20,334 nt of DNA from Oopsacas minuta (taxonomy: Eukaryota > Porifera > Hexactinellida > Lyssacinosida > Leucopsacidae), in the NCBI GenBank assembly GCA_024704765.1, contig JAKMXF010000037.1:39684-60017 (forward strand), given 5' to 3'. A model generated the notes under the pieces. That model did not search any database. It was given only the letters and a program-made list of their open reading frames with translations, and was not told where the DNA came from. This document shows, piece after piece, positions 8,621 to 15,548 of the stretch (its first letter is position 1; every line of letters begins with the position of its first letter). The position numbers and the translations under genes are program-made.

Positions 8621-9807
8621 TTGTTACGGAGTCTTGGTATAATGTTGATACACATATAGAGTTGAGGTGAAAACCGCGAGCCTCTGGCACGCTGCGCGTG
8701 GTTCATTTGCATCCATTTGAATATTCTCATCTTCTGATACTTCTGCCTCTGAGATATCAGCTTCGGTTAGTAATCGGGGTTAGTTGGAGAAGTGATAAGA
8801 TTGAGAAGGTTAGATGAATCAAATTCTCTCCCAAACATGAGATAAAAGGGTGTGTAGCTTGTAGAGATTTTGGTTTGAGTATTTGGTGCTAGTACTGCTG
8901 TCTGTAATTTCTTTGTCCATTCAGTGTCCCCATTAGATTGCATCGTGTTGATTATTCTATTTGTAAAAAGTGTTAAATTTATTCAAAGCTATCTAATTAT
9001 AAACGACGTGTATTAAACGTATGGAAGGCTTATAATATATTTATATTTATATTTAGCATCAACACCCACGTTTTCAATATTTTGTTGTGACTCAACAAGT
9101 CCGTTACTTTATGGGTGGTATGCTGTGGTTCTTCTGGTGTTGACATTTATCTTGTGAAATTCTTGAAATTCCTATTTTGAAAGTAAATACGAGAACGATA
9201 ACAATCTACTACCCGCCATGTATTTAGTCTTGTACAACAATAGTTAGAAAGATAAAACGATTAATAAGGTAAATATTCCATCAGAAGGTAGTAGCATTAA
9301 TTCATAAATGACAATCCAATTTTCCACACGGTTTCTTAAATATGGCCATCAGGACGTACAATTACCTACCAGGGTATATAGTGAAGCAATGCGCTGACAA
9401 TTGGCAATGCAACATGTTACGTACGTGTATCCAATATAGTAAGTTGCATTGTGTATCAGGAATAATTCTTTGGTGTATTTACAATTACTAATCTCGAGTA
9501 TGTAAAAAATATGAGTTACCTTGCTTGAGAATTCTGTTCCCTGATCATGTTGGAGGATGTTAGGTTTACCGAATGAGAGATAAATTTCCTGTAAACAATC
9601 CAATATTTCTTTAGAAGTTTAAGTCTTGAGTGGTCGGGCAATTACAAATTTACTCAGGTAGCACAGGATGACAAGAATGTGTTGAAATCCAAGTACAGTG
9701 CGAGACATATTGCATATGAGATCAATTCCACAATGACACCGTGGTTCTTCAGGAGGAGCAGAGGTTTGACAGTTATGGCAAGTTCAGATCTAGAACGGGA
9801 AATGATT

Positions 9808-9912
9808 TAATTGTCAGTTTGTAGTCCAGTCTAATGTAATTTGCTACGTCCCAGATGTCCCACTAAATTAGCATTCCGTCCCGCTTTTTCTTCACTCAGG
9901 TTGGCAAATATG
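9808..9912 (-). mobile_element. Partial MITE in intron 2 of the integrase gene
   Basis: Read on the minus strand from 9912, it starts CATATTTGCCAACCTGAG and continues AAGAAAAAGCGGGACG. Further on it has TGGACTACAAA and ACAATTA. These match, in order, the MITE at 17582-17735, with a small duplication of a GGGACG-containing part. The far end is missing or too diverged to see. Confidence 0.6.
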
Positions 9913-10131
9913 TTTATGTGAAATACTCCCACTACCTATCCCAATTACTAACTACCGCAAGGATCATTAGTTGTTAGATACATGATTGGTTGGTTGTACC
10001 GCACAAATAGATTTCCATATGATAAAATTGTATACCGGTATACTAATATCATCAGATCGCACAAATAAAGGTGTATACAGTAGAATAATTACAAGGTGAA
10101 TAACCTCAAACTATAAAATACATCCTGTTCT

Positions 10132-10234
10132 CAGACTTACCAACCCCTTTTGCAAATTTCCCTGGATTATCGTTGCTAAATCCCTGGATTTCAAAATTTG
10201 TATTCCAGGTATCCCTGGAGGGTTGGTAAGTCTG
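10132..10234. mobile_element. 103-bp MITE with 6-bp target duplication
   Basis: Perfect 15-bp inverted repeats (CAGACTTACCAACCC at 10132-10146 and its complement at 10220-10234) are flanked by TGTTCT on both sides (10126-10131 and 10235-10240). Internal CCCTGGA motifs occur in both directions. It sits in intron 2 of the Ginger-like integrase gene. Its ends resemble those of the MITE at 17582-17735. No coding capacity. Confidence 0.88.
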
Positions 10235-10580
10235 TGTTCTCAGCCACATTTTCTTGGAAAATCATATATGAAAGAAATAAGTAATTTAGTAACTCACGTA
10301 GGATCCAACATCATTGTATATGCCATTCCAATCATATTTGTTTCGGATTCCATCAATGGTAGTGTTGATTCCAGGTTGAGTGACATTGTGATAGAATCCG
10401 ATAATGTTGTCAATTTCTGAGACTAGTGGAATCTCCAAGTATTTCACACAGCCATTCTTCTTTCTGAAAATCTACAAGAAAATTATTTTAGTCAAACTCA
10501 GAGGTTGTACGTGGCATTGAGGGGCAGAGGAGCCCCCTAGCGTTTTCGCCCTCTCATCTCCCTATGGTACACAAATTTAA

Positions 10581-10626
10581 TGAGGCAACTACATATCTGC
10601 CCCCTCGCAGATATGTAGTTACCTCA
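10581..10626 (-). other. 20-bp stem hairpin in intron 1 of the integrase gene
   Basis: TGAGGCAACTACATATCTGC (10581-10600) pairs with 10607-10626 across a 6-nt loop. The single mismatch is C-A on the plus strand but a U-G wobble on the minus strand, so the RNA made with the integrase transcript would have an unbroken stem. It may be a small foldback insertion or a structured RNA. The stem is shorter than a usual microRNA precursor. Confidence 0.75.
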
Positions 10627-10987
10627 AGATTTCTAATTATGTCCCGGAAATAAGTATAAATCAAAAATATCAGTTCAGGAATATACCTTCATTAGCTTAT
10701 TCTCTTGAAAGTAAATACCTTTGCACTTTCTGACAAAATTCTTCTTTCTGTAGCGATCACTCTTGATTTCTGATGGGATAATATTCGTCTGGAGGTATCC
10801 ACGAATTGCTTCATACTCTGTTGCATCCATAATGAAAAATGTCAAAAGTAAATACAAGCGTTGATGTTGAAATCAGGAAACAAAGTAAATGTTAGTTTGA
10901 GCATTTAGGAAGTCACACATGTATAAATACGAATACTATGTGACTAGGGATGAAATGTTGATATTACTTGATTTGCAATTGCTACTT

Positions 10988-11010
10988 GCGGGTCAAAATC
11001 CTACGCAACA
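10988..11010 (-). repeat. Right TIR of the Ginger-like element
   Basis: Read on the minus strand from 11010 it is TGTTGCGTAGGATTTTGACC. It contains the consensus 19-bp repeat GCGTAGGATTTTGACCCGC at 10988-11006, the only copy at this end. Confidence 0.8.
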
Positions 11011-11031
11011 GCCCTATGAGCTCTGAAGAGG

Positions 11032-11241
11032 CTATCTGCTCTTTTTGAATCGACTGCTTGCAAAAAAACACTTTTCCCCGTAAAATAATAATATCATAAC
11101 AGGTTTCGGTATTGGACTGGGAATCTCAAAAGAAGGAGAGTAAGGTTCCCAATTCAAAATTGAGTTAAATGTATCTTCGTAAGATGACGTGTGAATATAT
11201 GATACTTGAATTATTATTAGTAGAATTAAGCAGGGAAGCAT
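11032..11241 (-). CDS. Small ORF, possible secreted peptide or first exon
   Basis: The 69-codon frame starts MLPCLILLIIIQVSYIHTSS, which looks like a signal peptide: a hydrophobic core followed by small and polar residues. A Pro- and Ser-rich segment (EPYSPSFEIPSPIPKP) and a basic end (RFKKSR) follow. It belongs to no family I recognise. A TATAAATACA box lies about 54 bp upstream of the ATG, the same 10-mer as in front of the NHL gene. That geometry would give a 5' UTR of about 30 bases. It lies just outside the right end of the Ginger-like element, on the same strand. The coding stretch may continue through a splice. A chance frame is a real alternative. Confidence 0.33.
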   Translation of the reverse strand: MLPCLILLIIIQVSYIHTSSYEDTFNSILNWEPYSPSFEIPSPIPKPVMILLFYGEKCFFASSRFKKSR

Positions 11242-11292
11242 TTGAGCTGTTGGAATGTCTAATTCTTGTAATTATGAATAGTTATTATGTGA

Positions 11293-11302
11293 TGTATTTA
11301 TA
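11293..11302 (-). promoter_or_regulatory. TATA box upstream of the small ORF
   Basis: TATAAATACA on the minus strand, about 54 bp from the ATG at 11241. It is identical to the 10-mer upstream of the NHL gene at 12761-12770. Confidence 0.45.
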
Positions 11303-11553
11303 ACACCTTAGCGAAGATTAACTAGTGACAGGCGTGAATTATGCCAAATCCTAATGGGTTGTTCAGACGTTAGACCACCTGTCCCAATGACGGTCCACAA
11401 ATGACAGGATTGGGCCCATAAAAAAAAACAGTCCTGAATTAATTACATAGGAAAATTGTTGGTTGATACCTTCATTAAGATTCTTATAAATAAAATGTGA
11501 TAAAGTGAGAGAAATATTTAATAAATAGTAAACAAACAAGTAAACACAGGATA
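11303..11553. other. Spacer and 3' flank of the NHL gene
   Basis: Contains an ATTAAA-type polyadenylation signal candidate on the minus strand at 11516-11521, about 33 bp past the NHL stop. Nothing else stands out. Confidence 0.4.
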
Positions 11554-12720
11554 TTAATATATATTTACTACATTATCACCAAAACTAACACAAAAAATAT
11601 CAAAGTTATTATTAACAATTATTCCTGTAGGATTATTACATTGAATTTTGTGTATCAGCTGTCCATCTTCAGTAAATATATTAATTGAATCTCCCAAACA
11701 ATCGCTAATTATAATATTATTATACAAATCAAAACACAGAAAAATAAATCCTCTTCCATTTTCTAATTTTATGAAACTTTTCAATAAATCACCTGATTTA
11801 GAGAATATGTGTATATTATTAATCTCATTAATGTCTGCTACAAATATATTATTATTATTTATTTTGACGTCACACGGATGTTTAAGTTTGCCTTTTCCTA
11901 TTTCTCTAATATATTCTAAATCAGAGCTGAATACTGCAATTCTATTATTCATCCAATCTGCAACTAACACTTCTCCATTTGTGTCAGTTGTTAGACCAAA
12001 AGGGAGACTAACAACTTCCTTAACTCTCTTAATTAATTTGTAATTTGTTTTAGAGAATTTAAAAATAGTAATAAGTCCCCAATCACTTACAAACCCCCAT
12101 TCCTTATATAATGCTATACAGTATGGATACCTTAGCTGCTCTTTACCAAATTCATGAATGAACTTACCTTCTGTAGAGAAGATCTGTATTCTACTTTTGT
12201 CTGTGTCTGCTATATAGATCTTATCTCCATCTAGAGCTAGCCCACGAAGATTGTTCAGCTCTCCTTTCTCACTTCCAGGTTTTCCTATCCTTCTGATTGG
12301 CTTTGTCTTGTTTTTGTAGGGTTCAGCTATCTCCTGAATAGAACCCAACTTCTCCAGCTGTTCTAGGAGAGAGTCTAGACCCTCAATATAGAAGAAAGGG
12401 ATTGGAATAGGTGTTTCTATTTCGTATTTCTTTTGTTCCTTTTTCCAATTCTTTATTTGATCTTCTTGGAGCTTTACTACTTCATTCTGTTGAATGCTAG
12501 TTTCCATTAATTGCCTGATCATCTTCTCCAGGTCTGCTAATTGTTTCTGTCGTGTATTCTCCTTTCTTAAATAATCCTGCTTCATATCGAACAGCTGGAC
12601 AAGCAGCTGATCTCTCCTTTCTGTCGCAATCCTAATAATCTTCTCGAAGGTGGAATGGATCTTCTGTTCCACTAGTTCGAAATGGTTGGTAGAAATTTCA
12701 TCTGAGTATTTGGTGGCCAT
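11554..12720 (-). CDS. Coiled-coil/NHL-repeat protein, intact, single exon
   Basis: The 388-residue frame is uninterrupted. Residues about 10-100 are charged and helical, with heptad-like Leu/Ile spacing typical of the coiled coil in TRIM-NHL proteins. A short linker (PIPIPFF, about 104-110) follows. From about 145 on there are roughly six NHL-type blades: GLALDGDKIYIADTDKSRIQ (160-179), a degenerate blade at 198-228, FGLTTDTNGEVLVADWMNNR (241-260), HPCDVKINNNNIFVADINEI (281-300) and two more to the C-terminus, together probably a six-bladed propeller. There is no RING finger or B-box, so it is not a complete TRIM ubiquitin ligase. NHL propellers bind protein or RNA; the partner here is unknown. 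It is cytoplasmic by default, with no signal peptide. The ATG has a good context (ACAAATGG) and a TATA box about 43 bp upstream. It is the only intact gene in the window of plausible cellular function. Confidence 0.93.
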   Translation of the reverse strand: MATKYSDEISTNHFELVEQKIHSTFEKIIRIATERRDQLLVQLFDMKQDYLRKENTRQKQLADLEKMIRQLMETSIQQNEVVKLQEDQIKNWKKEQKKYEIETPIPIPFFYIEGLDSLLEQLEKLGSIQEIAEPYKNKTKPIRRIGKPGSEKGELNNLRGLALDGDKIYIADTDKSRIQIFSTEGKFIHEFGKEQLRYPYCIALYKEWGFVSDWGLITIFKFSKTNYKLIKRVKEVVSLPFGLTTDTNGEVLVADWMNNRIAVFSSDLEYIREIGKGKLKHPCDVKINNNNIFVADINEINNIHIFSKSGDLLKSFIKLENGRGFIFLCFDLYNNIIISDCLGDSINIFTEDGQLIHKIQCNNPTGIIVNNNFDIFCVSFGDNVVNIY

Positions 12721-12760
12721 TTGTTTGTTGTTCTGTTTATGATTATTCTCATTTACAGAT

Positions 12761-12770
12761 TGTATTTATA
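12761..12770 (-). promoter_or_regulatory. TATA box of the NHL gene
   Basis: TATAAATACA on the minus strand, 41-50 bp upstream of the ATG at 12720. It predicts transcription start near 12740 and a very short 5' UTR. Confidence 0.6.
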
Positions 12771-12774
12771 CAAG

Positions 12775-13579
12775 TTCATACATTAATTATTCAGGTGTTA
12801 AGTGGCGAAATAGAAAGTTACAACTAATCACTTTTCCTTGAACTCTACCACGAGACTATTGTCTTACAGAATTACGGATGTGTTAGGTCAGATGGCTGTC
12901 AAAATGTAAATTAGTTCCAGTTATAACTAGCCACATTCCTTTTAATGAATTAGTTGCTATGCTGTATTAGCTATCAGTTTCTATTTGTGTAGTAATCTAT
13001 AATTAGCTAATTCGGGACAATTGTAGAAGTTTGTTGGTAAACTAATTTTAGCGCTAAACAAAGTGTACAGTATATGTAAACAAGTAAACAATCATGATAA
13101 GTAACATGACAACACATATTGACATTGGAATGCTGTATAATCAGTATGGACTAGGTTGAGGTAATCTCTTCTCTAATAACTCTTCCTCTATATCCTAATA
13201 CGAATGTTTGTTATAAGTGAAATAGTCTGTAACTTTATAGAGAGGTGATAAATAATGACAAGTAAATAATTGTAAACAAATATGTTTGTATATTTTCAAA
13301 CCTTTTGGTCTGTTTGTAGTCTTATCCTTCTTTGTGTTGGTGTTTGGAGAGTTTGTTGCTGAGCTCATAAACACAACTTGTGTCTGTAATTAATAAAAAC
13401 AACAAACATAACAAGAGGGTGGAGGAATTGTACTCATAGACCACTCTTAGAGTTACTGAATATAATCGGACCAAGTATCTCTGGGGAACATGTTCCAAAT
13501 ATGTCAACACCCGTTTTATAGAAATACCCGCTCATATCGAAGTGTGTAATTGTATACATTAATTATTATTATTATTTAC
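12775..13579. other. Stretch without a recognisable gene
   Basis: An open frame of 62 codons on the minus strand (13322-13510) has a hydrophobic middle but no start context, domain or homology that I can see. Upstream regulatory DNA of the NHL gene may lie here. Confidence 0.45.
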
Positions 13580-13645
13580 GTTTTATAGGTTCGAACAAAA
13601 TCTAAAGGCGCCAAGTCAGGTTTATTGGCCAAATTCTAACAAATA
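13580..13645 (-). pseudogene. Possible mariner-type transposase scrap
   Basis: On the minus strand one short frame reads NKPDLAPLDFVRTYKT, which resembles the block around the third catalytic Asp of mariner transposases (PDLAP-DF). The flanking sequence does not extend the match. It may be a remnant of an older element next to the DD37D copy, or chance. Confidence 0.25.
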
Positions 13646-13735
13646 TCAGTGAGCAAGTTAATTAAGCGTGTTAAAGGAGGTCTGTTACTACTAATCACCT
13701 GTTAGTTAGTAAATATATTGTCATAGCATTCTATA

Positions 13736-14955
13736 CAGGGTGTCTAATAAGTTCTGTTATATATCAATTCCCCAATAATTTCAAATTTATCCATTGTAAA
13801 GCCATGAAACTTTCTATTTTCTTAGGACTTATGTTCCTAATTACAAATTACAAATATCATTCAATATAGCCTCCCTTTTTATGAATTACGGAAGTTAGTC
13901 TGCTCCGAAACTGATGGACAGCTTTTCGCAGCTCCTCCTGTGGGATTTTCTGCCATTCACTCAACAAACTAACTTTGAGGGACTCCAAACTCTTGTGAGA
14001 TTTCGCACAGGCCCTGCTCTCCAAGTTTGCCCAAACAGAATAGTCGAGTGGGTTTAAATCTGGGCTTGATGGTGGCCATTCATCCTTACTTATGAAATCG
14101 ATATTTTGCTCACGGAACCAACTCTGGGATACTTTTGAAGCATGTGCAGGCGCAGAGTCTTGTTGGTAAGTCCAAGGATTGTTTTGAAAGAGCTTCTCAC
14201 CCGCAGACGCAATTTCAGGCTCCAAAACCAGTTCTCTGTACGTCTGGGAGTTTATTTTCACTCCTTGGGGGACAAAAATCAGGTTTGTCCGTGAGTCTGC
14301 CGACACTCCCGCCCATACCATCAGAGAAAGAGGCTTCTGGACTCTATCAATGTATTTGATGCTATCTGGATATCCTGACTTCGAGAAGCAAGTATACGGT
14401 CGTTTTGACGATTGCTTGCCTCCTCAACGGTGAACAGCTTCTCATCTGAGAAGAGAATCTGATCTTCAGTCCCAGGAGCGAATCGGGCTTTTAGTTGTAT
14501 GCATCTTTCGAGTCGCTTACGACGTATGGAGTCGTTAAGATGGTGTACGTTTTTCCGCTTATAGGACTTCATTCCTAGGTCCTCTACAACCAATTTCCGC
14601 ATCGTTTCGTGATTGACACAGAATTCACGAGACATTTTTCGCATTGAACGCCGGGGATTTCTTAGGATTCGACATCTAACACTATTCTTCAGGGCTGGTG
14701 TGCGGGCGGATCTTGGACGACCAATTCGTTTCCTGTCGGACACGCTGCCAGTCTCTATATATCGTTTTATTGTGCGATAGATCAACATGGGATTCACTTT
14801 ATCATTTTTTAGCCTTTTTAGAATTTCACTATTGCTAAATCCAGATTCGTGAAAAGTGACAATTTTTGAACGAATTTCTTCTAACATGATTTTCTGGGAA
14901 ATCATCAACTTGAATGATATATACTTGGTATAATTTGAAAGAGCGCCAAAATACG
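13736..14955 (-). mobile_element. DD37D mariner-like element, right end decayed
   Basis: A Tc1/mariner-like left end (CAGGGTGTCTAATAAGTTCT) follows TA at 13734-13735. The transposase gene fills the interior. No matching right end is found after the gene start at 14908; only a weak subterminal match (GATATATA near 14916) remains, so the right border is approximate. The adjoining hAT element starts at 15129. Confidence 0.75.
13857..14908 (-). pseudogene. DD37D (maT-like) transposase, one frameshift
   Basis: The N-terminal part has two helix-turn-helix regions (SGFSNSEILKRLKNDKVNPM, then a GRPRSART AT-hook-like link, then RSMRKMSREFCVNHETMRKL). The catalytic domain has all three acidic residues: FSDEKLF, QQDSAPAHASK and SPDLNPLDYSVW, with 37 residues between the second and third. 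A single missing base near 14399 (after NRQNDR) separates the N-terminal frame, which runs on to a stop at 14321, from the rest. The downstream frame continues without a stop to the natural end KKGGYIE at 13857. I start at MMISQKI (14908). Apart from that one lesion it is full length, so it is either a recent casualty or a sequencing or assembly error in an intact gene. DD37D is the signature of maT-type mariner elements. Confidence 0.92.
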
Positions 14956-15120
14956 ATGTTCTTTAAGATCTTCTAATGAAGTATTCATATAATTATCGAT
15001 GACAGATTCCGCGCTTTTACATATTGTCTTGAATAATCTGTGGGACATTGGTGACAGTTGCATACAACAAAGTCAACGGACCATTTGACCTGGGCTTGTC
15101 AGATCCTAAAACAGCCCTAG

Positions 15121-15128
15121 GTGAATGT
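15121..15128 (+). repeat. 8-bp target duplication, left side of hAT
   Basis: GTGAATGT; the copy at 18015-18022 is GTGAATGA. Confidence 0.85.
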
Positions 15129-15198
15129 CATAGATGGAACCGGTCAGCTTTTTCATAACCCGACCCGACCGGCTGGTCGACTTACAACTTTGACTATA

Positions 15199-15436
15199 CA
15201 CTGCGTGGCCAAAAGTATTGGAACACCCTGCCACTTGTGACACGAGTGACACACGGCGAGAATATGTTGAATATTCTGTGGATATAGCAGTTAGTGGAAA
15301 ATTTCTTTTGGTCAAGGTTGATAAATTAATATTTATTAATAATTTTCAATAATTTGTCTATAACAAATGTGGCATTAATATTGGTGTCATGTGCTAATAG
15401 TGGTCCTGGCGTTCGAATACTTTTGGCCAGGCAGTA
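15199..15436. mobile_element. Tc1/mariner MITE nested in the hAT element
   Basis: The 238-bp insertion has TIRs of about 35 bp. The left reads CACTGCGTGGCCAAAAGTAT and the right, reverse complemented, TACTGCCTGGCCAAAAGTAT, and both continue with T(T)(G/C)GAAC-type sequence. TA flanks both ends (15197-15198 and 15437-15438). The TGGCCAAAAGTAT motif is a well-known Tc1-type end. It lies between the hAT end and the 3' end of the hAT transposase gene, so it did not itself break that gene. Confidence 0.92.
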
Positions 15437-15548
15437 TATAGTGGTTGATTATACACAGATCCCATTTAATGCAGAAATGTAGAAAAGATAGAATTATTGA
15501 AATGTTGACTAATAAAGTAATTTTGTAAATATACAATATGTAAGAATT

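Larger units (their letters stand above)
8624..10830 (-). pseudogene. Ginger-like integrase/transposase, five exons, with stops
   Basis: Exon 1 (10830-10687) starts MDATEYEAIRGYLQTNIIPS and ends at AAG|GTATAT. Exon 2 (10471-10298; TTCTTGTAG acceptor, TAC|GTGAGT donor) holds the first half of an HHCC finger (GFYHNVTQPGINTT), with Gln where the second His is expected. Exon 3 (9789-9520; TTCTAG acceptor, AAG|GTAACT donor) has the Cys pair (TCHNCQ), the first catalytic Asp (CGIDLI) and the second (LQHDQGTEF), 58 residues apart. Exon 4 (9171-9070) has TTAYHP and the catalytic Glu (SNGLVESQ). These four exons are all phase 0. Exon 5 (from about 8956) contains TSYTPFYLMFGRE; its junction and a frameshift near 8767 are unclear. 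Premature stops sit at 9784-9786 (TGA), 9619-9621 (TAA) and 9109-9111 (TAA), so this copy is dead. An upstream in-frame ATG at 10857 is also possible. The family integrates DNA by a DDE strand transfer. Confidence 0.82.
7924..11010 (-). mobile_element. Ginger-like DNA transposon with spliced integrase gene
   Basis: The 3,087-bp element has inverted ends that match at 21 of 23 positions. The left starts TGTTGCGTAGGATTTTTACC and the right, reverse complemented, TGTTGCGTAGGATTTTGACC. The 5'-TGTNR start is what is reported for Ginger elements, DNA transposons whose transposase resembles Ty3/gypsy integrase. GCC abuts both ends (7921-7923 and 11011-11013). That may be a 3-bp target duplication; Ginger usually makes about 4 bp, so this is weak. 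Inside is one intron-containing integrase gene on the minus strand, now carrying stops. No LTR, reverse transcriptase or protease is seen, which argues against a gypsy retrotransposon. Two MITEs are nested in intron 2. The Ginger assignment rests on ends plus integrase; a solo integrase domain from another group is the alternative. Confidence 0.75.

Noticed and set aside
10223-10420. 65-codon plus-strand open frame
   Set aside because: Antisense to exon 2 of the Ginger-like integrase gene and partly inside a MITE.
8624-10830. Interpretation as a Ty3/gypsy retrotransposon
   Set aside because: No reverse transcriptase, protease, gag or LTR is seen in 3 kb, and the ends are inverted, not direct, repeats. 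The gene has spliceosomal introns.
8624-10830. Interpretation as a domesticated host integrase gene
   Set aside because: Three in-frame stops and an apparent frameshift in exon 5 rule out a functional host protein from this copy.
11648-12043. 131-codon plus-strand open frame
   Set aside because: Shadow of the NHL gene on the opposite strand, with no features of its own.
13322-13510. 62-codon minus-strand open frame with a hydrophobic segment
   Set aside because: The hydrophobic part is internal, there is no TATA box or family match, and AT-rich DNA yields such frames often.
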